Source of the DNA: an uncultured Bacillota bacterium
GTDB taxonomy: Bacteria > Bacillota > Clostridia > Christensenellales > UBA1242
DNA length: 38,050 nucleotides
Direction of reading: 5' to 3'
Assembly (NCBI GenBank): GCA_949289785.1
Contig: CASEOW010000033.1
Coordinates: forward strand, 1-38,050
The translations under genes and the position numbers were made by a program. A model generated the notes under the pieces. It was not told where the DNA came from. It worked only from the letters and a program-made list of their open reading frames with translations, and did no database searches. Shown here in pieces: positions 1-9,908 of this stretch. The number at the start of each line of letters is the position of its first letter. Position 1 is the stretch's first letter.

Positions 1-1044
1 ACCTTTTTCAAGTTCGATAACACCAGTGATGTCTGTAGTTCTGAAATAGAATTGAGGTCTGTAACCATTGAAGAATGGAGTATGACGACCACCTTCTTCT
101 TTCTTTAATACATAAACTTGAGCAGTGAATTTTGTATGAGGGTGAATTGAACCTGGTTTGCAAAGAACTTGTCCTCTTTCAATATCGCTTCTTGTGATAC
201 CACGAAGAAGAAGTCCAGCGTTATCTCCAGCAATAGCTGCATCAAGAGATTTGTGGAACATTTCAACACCTGTTACAACAGTTGACTTAGAAGCTCCAAG
301 TCCAACGATTTCAACAGTGTCACCAATTTTAACTGAACCACGTTCTACTCTACCAGTAGCAACTGTTCCACGACCTGTAATAGTGAAAACGTCTTCAACA
401 GGCATAAGGAAAGGTTTATCAGTATCTCTTTCTGGTTCAGGAATATAGCTATCAAGAGCTTCCATAAGTTCTCTTACACATTGACAAGCAGGATTTGAAG
501 TATCTCCAGCTTGAGCTGCTTCAAGAGCTTTTAAAGCTGAACCTTTGATAATTGGAGTTTTGTCTCCAGGGAATCCGTATTCAGTAAGAAGGTCACGAAT
601 TTCCATTTCAACAAGTTCAAGAAGTTCAGGATCATCAACTTGATCAGTTTTGTTCATGAAAACAACGATATATGGAACACCTACTTGTCTTGCAAGAAGA
701 ATGTGTTCTCTTGTTTGAGGCATTGGACCATCAGTTGCAGCAACAACGAGGATAGCTCCGTCCATTTGAGCTGCACCAGTAATCATGTTTTTAACATAGT
801 CAGCGTGTCCTGGACAGTCAACGTGTGCATAGTGACGTTTTTCTGTTTCATATTCAACGTGAGAAGTGTTAATTGTGATTCCTCTAGCCTTTTCTTCTGG
901 GGCTTTATCGATTTCATCATATTTTAATTTTTGTGTACCATAAAGCATGGTAATTGCAGCAGTAAGAGTTGTCTTACCGTGGTCAACGTGACCAATTGTA
1001 CCAACATTAACATGTGGTTTTGATCTAACATAAGCTTCTGCCAT
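1..1044 (-). CDS. tuf: Elongation factor Tu (3' end outside window)
   Basis: EF-Tu is the GTPase that delivers aminoacyl-tRNA to the ribosomal A site. The reading frame is open from the ATG at 1044 to the window edge, 348 codons. The family is about 395-400 residues, so roughly 50 C-terminal residues lie outside. I read the G1 motif GHVDHGKTT near residues 19-27, the G3 DCPGHADY stretch and the G4 motif as FMNKTD, followed by the start of the barrel domains. The start is supported by an AAGGAG site at 1057-1062. It is the last gene of the rpsL-rpsG-fusA-tuf order but has its own promoter in the 169-nt gap after fusA. Identity is essentially certain; only the end is missing. Confidence 0.97.
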   Translation of the reverse strand, partial: MAEAYVRSKPHVNVGTIGHVDHGKTTLTAAITMLYGTQKLKYDEIDKAPEEKARGITINTSHVEYETEKRHYAHVDCPGHADYVKNMITGAAQMDGAILVVAATDGPMPQTREHILLARQVGVPYIVVFMNKTDQVDDPELLELVEMEIRDLLTEYGFPGDKTPIIKGSALKALEAAQAGDTSNPACQCVRELMEALDSYIPEPERDTDKPFLMPVEDVFTITGRGTVATGRVERGSVKIGDTVEIVGLGASKSTVVTGVEMFHKSLDAAIAGDNAGLLLRGITRSDIERGQVLCKPGSIHPHTKFTAQVYVLKKEEGGRHTPFFNGYRPQFYFRTTDITGVIELEKG

Positions 1045-1080
1045 TTCTTTTTAATTCTCCTTTTTTATTAATCTAGTGTC

Positions 1081-1109
1081 ATTTTAGCATATTTTAATTT
1101 AATTGTAAA
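1081..1109 (-). promoter_or_regulatory. Predicted vegetative promoter of tuf
   Basis: On the minus strand, TTTACA (1104-1109) and TAAAAT (1081-1086) are separated by 17 nt. A TG lies one base before the -10, giving an extended -10. It sits about 37 nt upstream of the tuf ATG in the fusA-tuf gap. This would let tuf be transcribed above the level of the rest of the str operon. Confidence 0.6.
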
Positions 1110-1213
1110 ACAATTTTGCAATTTTTTAAATTATGCATTTAATTTATTAAAAATTTTTTAGTAAATCTTAAAGATTACTTTTAATTTATAACTTATATAC
1201 AAATTAAACTTAA

Positions 1214-3289
1214 TTAATTTGCTTTTGCTCTTTCGCCAATAATAGTATTAGCTATAGATTTTGGAACTTCTTGATATCTCAATGGTTCCATAACATAATT
1301 TCCTCTACCTTGTGTTTGAGAACGAAGGTCTGTTGCATATCCAAACATTTCAGCAAGAGGAACTTCTGCGTTTACAATTTGAACTCCAGCAGCAGATTCT
1401 GTTCCTGTAAGCATACCTCTTCTAGAAGTAAGATTACCCATAACTGTTCCAAGATATTCATCAGGAACTTCAACAGAAACTTTCATAATAGGTTCAAGTA
1501 TTACAGTATCAGCTTTTTTAGCACCATCTTGGAAAGCCATAGAACCAGCAATTTTGAATGCCATTTCTGAAGAATCGACTTCATGGTAAGAACCATCAAC
1601 TAAAGTAACCTTAAAGTCAACAGTTTCATATCCAGCAAGAACACCATTCATTCTTGCTTCATTAATACCATTGTTAATTGGTTGTATATATTCTTTAGGA
1701 ACAGATCCACCAACAGTTTTATCTTCGAATTGATATCCGCTTCCAGCAGGTAATGGTTCCATTTCAATAATACAATGTCCATATTGACCTTTACCACCAC
1801 TTTGACGGATGAATTTACCTTCAGCTCTAACTGGTTTTTTAATAGCTTCACGATAAGAAACTTGAGGTTTACCAACTGTAGCTTCAACTTTAAATTCTCT
1901 TAAAAGTCTATCAACAATGATTTCAAGGTGAAGTTCTCCCATACCAGCAATAAGAGTTTGTCCAGTTTCTTTATTAGTTGAAACTCTAAATGATGGGTCT
2001 TCTCTTGATAATTTAGCAAGTGCTAAAGCCATTTTTTCTTGCATATCTTTTGTTTTAGGTTCAATAGCAAGTTGAATAACAGGTTCAGGGAATTCCATAC
2101 TTTCAAGTTGAATTGGATGTTTTTCATCACAAAGAGTGTGTCCTGTGATAGTATCTTTTAATCCAACAATAGCAGCAATATCCCCTGCACTTACTTCTTG
2201 GATTTCTTGACGAGTGTTAGCATGCATTCTAATTAATCTACCAACTCTTTCAGTTTTACCTGTATTTGAGTTGTAAACATAACTACCAGCAACAAGTTTT
2301 CCACTATATACTCTGAAGAATGTAAGACCACCAACAAAAGGGTCAGTCATGATTTTAAATGCAAGTCCAGCAAGTGGAGCATTTTCATCAGCTTCTCTTG
2401 TTTCTGTTTCTCCGTTATCAGGATTGATACCTTTAATAGCATCAATATCTAGAGGACTTGGAAGATATTCAACCATAGCATCAAGAAGCATTTGAACACC
2501 TTTGTTTTTGTAAGAAGAACCACAAAGAACAGGAACGAAAAGCTTTTTAATTGTAGCATTTCTTATTGCTTTTTTAAGTTCTTCTATAGAAACTTCACCT
2601 TCTTCAAAGAATTTTTCTAATAATGCATCATCGGTTTCAACAATTTTTTCAACCATTTCTTGATGCATTTGTTCAGCTTTTTCTTTTAATTCACTAGGAA
2701 TATCAGTAACTTCAATTTCCCTACCAATATCATCTTTATAAATTTCAGCCTTCATTGTTAAAAGGTCAATGATACCTGCGAAAGTATCAGCTTCTCCAAT
2801 AGGCATTTGAATAGCAAGAGCTTTTGTTTTTAGTCTTCTTTCAATAGACTCAAGACAACCAAAGAAGTCAGCAGCATCTCTATCCATTTTATTTACATAA
2901 ATGATAGTTGGAACTTTATATTTGTTAGCTTGACGCCAAACAGTTTCAGTTTGTGGTTGAACTTTATCACGAGCAGAAAGAACTAAAACAGCACCATCAA
3001 GAACTTTAAGTGAACGCTCAACTTCAATAGTGAAGTCAACGTGTCCAGGAGTATCAATAATGTTTATTTTATGACCTTTCCAAGAACAAGTTGTGCAGGC
3101 AGAAGTAATAGTAATACCTCTTTCCTGTTCCTGAGCCATCCAGTCCATGGTAGCTTGTCCATCGTGAACTTCACCAATTTTATGACTCTTACCTGTATAG
3201 AAAAGGATTCTTTCTGTGGTTGTAGTTTTACCAGCATCAATGTGTGCCATAATTCCGACATTTCTAGTCAGATGTAAATCATTAGCCAT
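1214..3289 (-). CDS. fusA: Elongation factor G
   Basis: EF-G is the ribosomal translocase GTPase, 691 residues here, which is full length for the family. Visible motifs are G1 AHIDAGKT (residues 15-22), the switch RGITI (57-61), DTPGHVDF (79-86) and NKMD (133-136), followed by the later EF-G domains through to the C-terminus. The ATG at 3289 follows an AGGAG site about 8 nt upstream. It lies 127 nt after rpsG and 169 nt before tuf in the usual str operon order, so cotranscription from the rpsL promoter is likely. Nothing is truncated. Confidence 0.98.
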   Translation of the reverse strand: MANDLHLTRNVGIMAHIDAGKTTTTERILFYTGKSHKIGEVHDGQATMDWMAQEQERGITITSACTTCSWKGHKINIIDTPGHVDFTIEVERSLKVLDGAVLVLSARDKVQPQTETVWRQANKYKVPTIIYVNKMDRDAADFFGCLESIERRLKTKALAIQMPIGEADTFAGIIDLLTMKAEIYKDDIGREIEVTDIPSELKEKAEQMHQEMVEKIVETDDALLEKFFEEGEVSIEELKKAIRNATIKKLFVPVLCGSSYKNKGVQMLLDAMVEYLPSPLDIDAIKGINPDNGETETREADENAPLAGLAFKIMTDPFVGGLTFFRVYSGKLVAGSYVYNSNTGKTERVGRLIRMHANTRQEIQEVSAGDIAAIVGLKDTITGHTLCDEKHPIQLESMEFPEPVIQLAIEPKTKDMQEKMALALAKLSREDPSFRVSTNKETGQTLIAGMGELHLEIIVDRLLREFKVEATVGKPQVSYREAIKKPVRAEGKFIRQSGGKGQYGHCIIEMEPLPAGSGYQFEDKTVGGSVPKEYIQPINNGINEARMNGVLAGYETVDFKVTLVDGSYHEVDSSEMAFKIAGSMAFQDGAKKADTVILEPIMKVSVEVPDEYLGTVMGNLTSRRGMLTGTESAAGVQIVNAEVPLAEMFGYATDLRSQTQGRGNYVMEPLRYQEVPKSIANTIIGERAKAN

Positions 3290-3416
3290 ATTTTTTTCTC
3301 CTATTTAATTTATAATCTATTTAAAGTGTGATTATTGACACTTTTTTATTTAAAAACACAAGTTTTAAGATAAAAATTTTTAAGTAAAATACAACATAAA
3401 AATTTTATCAAATATC

Positions 3417-3890
3417 TTACCATTTAAAATGAGCAAATGCTTTATTAGCTTCAGCCATTCTGTGCATTTCGTCTTTTCTTTTTACAGAAGCACCAGTTTG
3501 ATTGTAAGCATCAATAATTTCACCAGCAAGACGAGCATCCATACCTCTTTCACCAGTTCTTTTTCTAGCAAAAGAAACAATCCAACGAATAGCAAGAGTT
3601 TGTCTTCTTTCAGGTCTAATTTCCATAGGAACTTGGTAAGTAGCTCCCCCAACTCTTCTAGATTTAGTTTCGAGAACTGGTTTAACATTTTCAAGTGCAG
3701 TTTCGAAAACTTCTATAGGTTCAGCGCCTGTTTTTTCTTTGATAATGTCAAAAGCGCCATAAACTATTCTTTGTGCAAGACCTTTCTTTCCAGATTCCAT
3801 AACTTGATTTACAAGTTTAGTAACAACTTTGCTTTTATAAATTGGATCAGGAAGAACATCTTTTTTAACAGCACTATTTCTTCTTGGCAT
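3417..3890 (-). CDS. rpsG: 30S ribosomal protein S7
   Basis: S7 is a primary 16S rRNA binding protein that nucleates assembly of the 30S head. The 157-residue product matches the family length (about 156). It shows the typical core: the N-terminal [13 protein letters not shown] start, the [16 protein letters not shown] segment and the late [14 protein letters not shown] end. A ribosome binding site (AAAGGAG on the minus strand) precedes the ATG. It lies 57 nt downstream of rpsL and is presumably expressed with it. Confidence 0.98.
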   Translation of the reverse strand: MPRRNSAVKKDVLPDPIYKSKVVTKLVNQVMESGKKGLAQRIVYGAFDIIKEKTGAEPIEVFETALENVKPVLETKSRRVGGATYQVPMEIRPERRQTLAIRWIVSFARKRTGERGMDARLAGEIIDAYNQTGASVKRKDEMHRMAEANKAFAHFKW

Positions 3891-3947
3891 AATTTTATTC
3901 TCCTTTTAATTAAAATAATAATTTTAGAACACTAAAGCAAAATTGTT

Positions 3948-4328
3948 TTACTTAGTTTTCTTAGGTTTTTTAGAACCATATTTAGATCTGCTTTGTTTTC
4001 TATTTTGAACACCAGCAGTATCCAATGTTCCACGAACAATGTGATAACGAACACCAGGTAGGTCCTTAACTCTTCCACCACGAACAAGAACAACGCTATG
4101 CTCTTGAAGGTTGTGTCCTATTCCAGGAATGTAGCAAGTTCCTTCTGTTCCATTTGAAAGTTTAACTCTTGCAATTTTACGAAGAGCAGAGTTAGGCTTT
4201 TTAGGAGTAGCAGTTCTTACTGAAAGACAAACACCTCTTTTTTGTGGACATTCGTCAAGAAGTGGAGCTTTTGATTTTTTTTCAAAAGTTTCTCTTCCTT
4301 TTCTAACAAGTTGGTTAATTGTAGGCAT
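3948..4328 (-). CDS. rpsL: 30S ribosomal protein S12
   Basis: S12 sits at the decoding centre and is the classical target of streptomycin-resistance mutations. The 126-residue protein has the conserved [11 protein letters not shown] segment and the [20 protein letters not shown] and [12 protein letters not shown] segments. The tail is Lys-rich. The ATG at 4328 has an AAAGGAG site just upstream. It is the first gene of the str operon and is preceded by a long leader with a terminator-like hairpin about 57 nt before its start. Confidence 0.98.
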   Translation of the reverse strand: MPTINQLVRKGRETFEKKSKAPLLDECPQKRGVCLSVRTATPKKPNSALRKIARVKLSNGTEGTCYIPGIGHNLQEHSVVLVRGGRVKDLPGVRYHIVRGTLDTAGVQNRKQSRSKYGSKKPKKTK

Positions 4329-4608
4329 CTTTTTTCTCCTTTTAACTTAATTACTTAAGAATTTGTTTTTTGTCGTAATAAAAATGCGACAACGCTTAGG
4401 TTGTCGCACAAAAAATGCTTTTCTTTTTGTAAAACATGAATAGCACGATTGCTTACAAAAGCAACTTCACAGAAAATAAATGTGAATCGGCAAAGAGTAA
4501 AACCTCGATACCTGCTATTTGTTTCTGCCTTCCACCTTAAAAGGTGCATGCTGAATGAAATATCAAACGCACAATCAAAAGCATTGCCTCCGACAACGAA
4601 GCATACAG
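4329..4608 (-). ncRNA. Structured 5' leader of the rpsL operon
   Basis: About 280 nt of untranslated sequence lies between the predicted promoter and rpsL. On the transcribed (minus) strand it holds several hairpins: CACCTT/AAGGTG (4533-4546), TTCACA/TGTGAA (4466-4486), TTGCTT/AAGCAA (4449-4464) and a strong GC stem followed by U residues (4385-4408). GTTGTCG at the very 5' end (4592-4598) is complementary to the CGACAAC arm of that last hairpin, so an alternative antiterminator pairing exists. I do not recognise a named RNA family. A ribosomal-protein-responsive attenuator is the natural guess but is not shown. The region is visibly less AT-rich than its flanks. Confidence 0.55.
4376..4408 (-). 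terminator. Terminator-like hairpin in the rpsL leader
   Basis: The stem TGCGACAAC / GTTGTCGCA (arms 4400-4408 and 4385-4393) has a 6-nt loop. On the minus strand it is followed immediately by TTTTTATT. It points into the operon, 57 nt before rpsL. This is where an attenuator would be expected, not where an operon would normally end. Confidence 0.6.
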
Positions 4609-4614
4609 TGAATA

Positions 4615-4642
4615 TTATATTCAAAAATAAAATAATGTCAAG
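4615..4642 (-). promoter_or_regulatory. Strong predicted promoter of the str operon
   Basis: On the minus strand TTGACA (4637-4642) and TATAAT (4615-4620) are both perfect consensus with a 16-nt spacer. This predicts a transcription start near 4608 and a leader of about 280 nt before rpsL. A strong promoter of this kind fits the expression level of ribosomal protein genes. Confidence 0.8.
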
Positions 4643-4744
4643 TATTTTTTAAAATTTAAAAACATTACATAACTTTAACTACCATTTAATTTTTCTTATT
4701 ATTTTTTATTGATTATTCAATGCAAAACATTTGTATAATAAGCA

Positions 4745-4772
4745 ATAAAAAACAAGCAACTATTATTGCTTG
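4745..4772 (-). terminator. Rho-independent terminator after the 145-residue gene
   Basis: On the minus strand the stem CAAGCAA / TTGCTTG (arms 4766-4772 and 4753-4759) has a 6-nt loop and is followed by a run of T residues. It lies 25 nt after the stop of the gene ending at 4797 and separates it from the str operon promoter. Confidence 0.75.
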
Positions 4773-4796
4773 AATTTTTAAAAAAAATTTTTAAAT

Positions 4797-5234
4797 TTAT
4801 AAACTATTATCTACATCGTTTTCTTTCAAATTATTTTCTTCCTTATATTCAGAATTATCTGAAGAAAAAATCTCATCGCCCATTTTATCGTAAATAATTT
4901 GGTCTATTGCATCAACCATATTATCAACAGTTTTTTTATCGACATCATTTTTATCAAGCCAATTACTTGTCAAAGCCTCACCGATAAGAGATGTCGCATT
5001 GACAAAAGCACCTATCATTCTATAAGTTTCATCTTTTATTCCCAAAATATTTTTTGGTAAAATAAAAGCTTTAAGTCCAACCCATTTTAATATAGCAAAC
5101 GCATTATTTATTATTTCGACAAATCTAATTCTTGAATTTTTAACTATATAATCATTAATAACATTCTTTTTTATCTGTTCAAGTTCTTCAATACTTTTAT
5201 CATTTAATAAGATTACTTTTTCTTTCTTTGCCAT
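4797..5234 (-). CDS. Hypothetical protein, 145 residues
   Basis: I do not recognise this family. The product is soluble-looking. It has a Lys-rich N-terminus, a central hydrophobic stretch (about residues 43-62, AFAILKWVGLKAFILPKNIL) and a helical middle with VDNMVDAIDQIIYDKMGDEI. The last 25 residues are strongly acidic. The ATG at 5234 has an AGGAG site with good spacing. A promoter with a 17-nt spacer lies just upstream and a clear terminator just downstream, so it looks monocistronic and well expressed. It sits between ligA and the str operon, but nothing ties its function to either. The balanced signals argue that it is a real gene. Confidence 0.8.
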   Translation of the reverse strand: MAKKEKVILLNDKSIEELEQIKKNVINDYIVKNSRIRFVEIINNAFAILKWVGLKAFILPKNILGIKDETYRMIGAFVNATSLIGEALTSNWLDKNDVDKKTVDNMVDAIDQIIYDKMGDEIFSSDNSEYKEENNLKENDVDNSL

Positions 5235-5261
5235 ATTTTCTCCTATTTGTATAATGAACTA

Positions 5262-5290
5262 ATAATAAACTAAATTGAACCGAATGTCAA
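5262..5290 (-). promoter_or_regulatory. Predicted promoter of the 145-residue gene
   Basis: TTGACA (5285-5290) and TATTAT (5262-5267) are separated by 17 nt on the minus strand. The -10 lies about 27 nt upstream of the ATG at 5234. Confidence 0.7.
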
Positions 5291-5347
5291 TATTATATAT
5301 TAAATAACAATGAATTTTTATTAAACTAACAAAACAAAAGATAAAAA

Positions 5348-7306
5348 TTAATGAAAATCTTTAATCATATTATTAAATTCTTCTTCGTTGATAATTTTTA
5401 CACCTAGAGATTTTGCTTTATCAAGTTTAGAACCTGCATTTTCTCCGCAAAGAACAAAATTTGTTTTAGAAGAAACGGAACTACTTGTCTTAGCACCTAA
5501 ATTTTCAATAATAGACTCAAATTCATTTCTTGGTTTTGATAATGTTCCAGTAATAACAAAGGTTTTTCCTTCAAAATATAAGTTTTTATTCACTTGGACT
5601 TCCTTGATTACTATTCCATGAGCAAACAATCTTTCTATTTCACAAATATTTTCATAATCTCTAAAGAAGTCATAAATATTTTGAGCAATAATAGGTCCTA
5701 TATCATTAACACTTAATATATCTTCATAACTTGCGTTTTTCAAATTATCAAAATTAAAATATTTTTTTGCAATATCCTTAGCAGTTTTAACTCCAACTTC
5801 TGGAATACCTAAAGCAAAAATAAATCTATAAAAATCAATGTTTTTGCTATTTTTAATAGAATTTAACATATTTTGAGCTTTTTTTTCTTTAAAATTATCA
5901 AGTTTTAATAAATCTTCCATTTTTAAATCAAATAAATCACTAGGTCTATTGATTGATAATGAATTATAAAAACTTTCTATTGATTTTTCTGAAACACCTT
6001 CAATATTGAATGCTTCTCTAGAACAAAAATGTGCTATTCTATCTATAACTTGTTCTTTGCAACCATATTTATTTTCACAATATAATAATGGCCCTTTCAT
6101 TATAAGTTTGTGTTGACAAGAAGGACAATACTCAGGAGCAATTATTTCTTTTGAATAATCATATTTTTCTGCAAGCCCCATAATTTCAGGTATAACTTCG
6201 TTACTACGCCTTACAAATACACGCGACTTTTCCAAAACACCTTTCTTTTTAATATCTTCAATATTATTTAAAGTCGCTCTTTTTATAGTGGCACCTGCAA
6301 GTTCAACAGGCTCTAAATTAGCAATAGGAGTAACTCTCCCACTTCTTCCAACTTGCCAAGAAACACTTTCTAGATAAGTAGAAGTTTCCATTGCTGAAAA
6401 TTTAAAAGCAACTGCCCATTTAGGAAATTTAGCAGTAAAACCTATTTTTTCACGATTTACAGTATCATTAATTTTAATAACCATACCATCAATCATAACA
6501 TCAAGTTTAGATTTAATTTCATCAATCTTACTAATTTCCTGCTCAATTTCTTTTGCATTTTTGCAAATTTTGAAAAATTCCCCAGTTTGAAAACCATTTT
6601 TCTTCAAAAATTCATTCATTTCTAGTTGAGAAGTAAAATTTTTATTTTCACATAACAAAATACTATAACAAAAATAATCAAGATTTCTTTTCGCTGTTTC
6701 TTTAGGGTCAAGATTTCTCACTGCACCTGCAGCTGCATTTCTAGGATTTTTTAATTTTTCATCAGCTGTTTTATTGTATAATTCAAAGTTTTTGTTTGTC
6801 ATCATACATTCACCTTGAACAATGAGCCTATCTTTAAAATCAATAGATAAAGGAACAGATTTTATTGTTTTTATTTGAAGAGAAACATCTTCACCTATAG
6901 TTCCGTTTCCTCTAGTTGTCGCACTAATAAATTTGCCATTATTGTATTCAATAACAATCTGAAGACCATCAAATTTATATTCTAAAGCAAATAAAGTGTT
7001 TGGACTTAAAGTCTGCATATCACTTACCCATTTTTCAAGGTCAGCAAAATCTCTTACTTTATTTAAAGAATAAAGCGGAACTGCATGTCTTTTCTTTTCA
7101 AATTTATCAAGGACTTGGTCACCTACTCTTTGTGTAGGTGAATTATCTAAAATAACTCCAGTTTCTTTTTCTAAATCAACAAGCTGATAATATAATTTGT
7201 CATATTCACTATCAGAAATGGTAGGATTATCAAGAACATAATAATTATAATTATGTTTTTCAATTTCCTTTATAAGATTTTTCATTATTTCTATTTTATT
7301 TTCCAT
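5348..7306 (-). CDS. ligA: NAD-dependent DNA ligase
   Basis: LigA seals nicks in DNA using NAD+ in replication and repair. At 652 residues it is close to the family's usual 670. The N-terminal Ia and adenylation domains are present with the nucleotidyl Lys in KFDG (K111). The OB-fold follows, then a four-cysteine zinc finger (C394, C397, C410, C416), helix-hairpin-helix repeats, and a C-terminal BRCT domain from about residue 575. The ATG at 7306 is preceded by AAGGAG. The gene lies 113 nt downstream of pcrA on the same strand, the common pcrA-ligA repair pair in Firmicutes. No defect is visible. Confidence 0.97.
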   Translation of the reverse strand: MENKIEIMKNLIKEIEKHNYNYYVLDNPTISDSEYDKLYYQLVDLEKETGVILDNSPTQRVGDQVLDKFEKKRHAVPLYSLNKVRDFADLEKWVSDMQTLSPNTLFALEYKFDGLQIVIEYNNGKFISATTRGNGTIGEDVSLQIKTIKSVPLSIDFKDRLIVQGECMMTNKNFELYNKTADEKLKNPRNAAAGAVRNLDPKETAKRNLDYFCYSILLCENKNFTSQLEMNEFLKKNGFQTGEFFKICKNAKEIEQEISKIDEIKSKLDVMIDGMVIKINDTVNREKIGFTAKFPKWAVAFKFSAMETSTYLESVSWQVGRSGRVTPIANLEPVELAGATIKRATLNNIEDIKKKGVLEKSRVFVRRSNEVIPEIMGLAEKYDYSKEIIAPEYCPSCQHKLIMKGPLLYCENKYGCKEQVIDRIAHFCSREAFNIEGVSEKSIESFYNSLSINRPSDLFDLKMEDLLKLDNFKEKKAQNMLNSIKNSKNIDFYRFIFALGIPEVGVKTAKDIAKKYFNFDNLKNASYEDILSVNDIGPIIAQNIYDFFRDYENICEIERLFAHGIVIKEVQVNKNLYFEGKTFVITGTLSKPRNEFESIIENLGAKTSSSVSSKTNFVLCGENAGSKLDKAKSLGVKIINEEEFNNMIKDFH

Positions 7307-7419
7307 TTTTTCTCCTTAATATGAAAAAATATAAATAAATATTAATTTTATAATTTTTTTATACTAGTATTAATAAAAATTAATTTTATAATATTTTGTA
7401 TCTTTTCTTGTTCTTAATT

Positions 7420-9648
7420 TTATTCTTTAATTTCCAAAGGTGCAAGTTCAAGCATTAGACTTTTTTTACCAAATCCTTCAAAAATAATGTCTCCAACAAG
7501 TCCATCATCGCTTATTGAAATAATTTCTCCACTTCCAAATCTTGGATGTTCTACTTTTTGCCCTACATGATAAATTGTAACATCTTTTTTAGGTTTATAT
7601 TCCTCTTTTTTCGGACTGATAATATTTTTATTCCATAAAGCTTGTCCAAAACCATTATTGATATTATTTGAATAACCAAATCCAGAATTTTGATTTGGAA
7701 TAGATGATTTATAAAAATTTTCAACTTTTTTAGGTTTTTCTAAAGATAAAAGTCCTATTTCTCTACAAAATCTACTTGGAGCTTGATATTGACTTTCACG
7801 ATACAAATATCTTTTGGAAGCATATGTTAGATATAATCTTTCCATAGCACGAGTCAAAGCAACATAACAAAGTCTTCTTTCTTCTTCAAGTTCGAAATTT
7901 GAATTTAATGCTCTTGAAAGAGGAAAAACACCTTCTTCAAGTCCAACAACAAAAACAACCTTAAATTCAAGTCCTTTAACTGCATGAACAGTTGCTATTG
8001 TTACCTGTCCTTCATTACCTATTTGGTCATTTTCACTACTTAAAGTTATACTTTCAAGAAAATCTCTTAAACTTAAATCAGGATTTAAAGATTCAAATTC
8101 TTTTACTGAAACGATAAATTGTTCAATATTATAAAGTCTATTCAAATCTTCTTCGTCTTTTAAATTATATGCACTTTTAATATTAAAATCATTTAAAACT
8201 TTTTCTACAAATTTTGAAATAGGTTTTTGAGAAAATATAGATAATTCTTTATAAATTTTAACAAAATCGGCAAATTTTTTAAAAATAATAGAATTTTGAG
8301 CAAAACTATCAGACAAAGCATTTTCTAATAAAGAATGATTTAAATCAAATTCGCGAAGTTTTGCAATAGTTCCATCACCTATAGACCTTTTAGGAAAATT
8401 AATAATTCTTTCAAAAGAAACATCATCTTTAGGGTTCAAAAATAATCTTAAATATGCAACTATATTTTTTATTTCTGACCTTTCATAAAACTTTACACCA
8501 CCAAAAATTCTATGTGGAATATTATAAGATAAGAAAGCCTCTTCAAAATTTCTTGACAAAGCATTGATTCTCATAAGAACTGCAATATCTTTATAATTAT
8601 AACCTCTTTTACTCAAACTTTCTATAGTTTTAGCAACAAACAAAGCTTCATCTCTTTCATCTACTGCATTATATAAAATAGGTTTTTCACCTTCTTCATT
8701 ATCAGTCCACATATTCTTCTCAAGCCTTTGCTTGTTGTTTTTAATCACATTATTTGCAATACTAATTATACCCTTTGTAGAACGATAATTTCTTTCAAGT
8801 TTAAAAACTTTAACATTAGGAAAATCTTTTTTAAAATTGAAAATATTTTGAAAATTAGCCCCTCTCCATGAATAAATACATTGGTCTTCATCACCAACTA
8901 CAAAAATGTTACCATGCACGCTAGCCAAAAGTTTTACAATTTTATATTGAACTAAGTTTGTATCTTGAAATTCATCAACAAGAATATATTTAAATCTATT
9001 AGCATAATAATCTTTAACTTGTGGACATTTTTCAAATAGTTCTACAACCTTAACTAATAAATCATCAAAATCTAGAGCATTGCATTTTTCTAATTTTGAT
9101 TGATAAGCCACCATAAGTTTGCCTATTTTTAGCATACCAAATTCGTCTTCATGAGTATTGACATATTCTTCTAAAGACTGAATACCATTTTTAAAATTAG
9201 AAATATGATAAGCTAGTCTCTTTTTTAATTTATCATCACTTTCACCATTTTCTACTAAAACTTCTTTTAAAACTTTATCACTATCGCTTTCACTAAAAAT
9301 AGAAAAATCTCTAGTAAATTTTCCAAGCTTATCAATATCCATTCTCAACATTTTGGCACACATTGAGTGAAATGTTGAAATCCATATCTCACCAGCTCTA
9401 TCAGTCATTTGTCCTATTCTTTCTCTCATTTCGTTTGAAGCTTTGTTAGTAAAAGTAATAGCCAAAATATTATATGGACTTATGTTCATTTCACACATTA
9501 AATAAGCAACTCTTGATGTCAAAAGTCTTGTTTTTCCACTTCCTGCACCAGCAGTAACTAAAACAGCACCTTCAGTTTGTTTAAGTGCATTTAATTGTTC
9601 TTCATTTAGTTTTTCTATATCAAATTTCATAATAATATATGATAACAA
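7420..9648 (-). CDS. pcrA: ATP-dependent DNA helicase PcrA/UvrD
   Basis: This is a superfamily 1A 3'-5' helicase for rolling-circle replication, repair and removal of RecA filaments. It has Walker A AGAGSGKT (about residues 33-40), motif II VDEFQDT, DEDQCIYSWRGA, the NYRST motif and the late VHAVKGLEF and YVALTRA motifs. The C-terminus has the PcrA-type tail with a KVEHPRFGSGEI segment. The chosen start at 9648 is a TTG codon with an AAAAGG site about 6 nt before it. The ATG at 9630 (six codons later, starting MKFDIEK) has no ribosome binding site. That makes TTG the better start, though six extra residues change nothing functional. ligA follows downstream. Confidence 0.95.
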   Translation of the reverse strand: MLSYIIMKFDIEKLNEEQLNALKQTEGAVLVTAGAGSGKTRLLTSRVAYLMCEMNISPYNILAITFTNKASNEMRERIGQMTDRAGEIWISTFHSMCAKMLRMDIDKLGKFTRDFSIFSESDSDKVLKEVLVENGESDDKLKKRLAYHISNFKNGIQSLEEYVNTHEDEFGMLKIGKLMVAYQSKLEKCNALDFDDLLVKVVELFEKCPQVKDYYANRFKYILVDEFQDTNLVQYKIVKLLASVHGNIFVVGDEDQCIYSWRGANFQNIFNFKKDFPNVKVFKLERNYRSTKGIISIANNVIKNNKQRLEKNMWTDNEEGEKPILYNAVDERDEALFVAKTIESLSKRGYNYKDIAVLMRINALSRNFEEAFLSYNIPHRIFGGVKFYERSEIKNIVAYLRLFLNPKDDVSFERIINFPKRSIGDGTIAKLREFDLNHSLLENALSDSFAQNSIIFKKFADFVKIYKELSIFSQKPISKFVEKVLNDFNIKSAYNLKDEEDLNRLYNIEQFIVSVKEFESLNPDLSLRDFLESITLSSENDQIGNEGQVTIATVHAVKGLEFKVVFVVGLEEGVFPLSRALNSNFELEEERRLCYVALTRAMERLYLTYASKRYLYRESQYQAPSRFCREIGLLSLEKPKKVENFYKSSIPNQNSGFGYSNNINNGFGQALWNKNIISPKKEEYKPKKDVTIYHVGQKVEHPRFGSGEIISISDDGLVGDIIFEGFGKKSLMLELAPLEIKE

Positions 9649-9724
9649 ATTTACCTTTTAAAGTAAATCAAAAATCTACATTTAATAATAATGAATAAAA
9701 AAGATATCAATAAAAAAACTTTAA

Positions 9725-9764
9725 AAAATAAAAAACAGTCTTAATTCTTTATTTTAAGACTGTT
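9725..9764 (-). terminator. Terminator after spoIVA
   Basis: A 12-bp stem, AAACAGTCTTAA with its complement (arms 9733-9744 and 9753-9764), has an 8-nt loop. On the minus strand it is followed by TTTATTTTTTAA. It lies about 145 nt after the spoIVA stop and before pcrA. I found nothing else in the 260-nt gap. Confidence 0.75.
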
Positions 9765-9908
9765 TATTAGTAAAATGACATTATTTTTAAAAATTATAAT
9801 ATAAATTTAGCTTTTTAGTTAATATTCACTGATTATATGTTTTTTATCAATAATATTAAAAAATACAAATATTAAACACTGACAAATTAACAACTAAAAA
9901 TAAATAAA

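Noticed and set aside
4355..4624. An 89-codon open frame on the minus strand upstream of rpsL
   Set aside because: It lies entirely over the hairpins of the leader, has no ribosome binding site, and its product has no sensible composition. The RNA explanation fits better.
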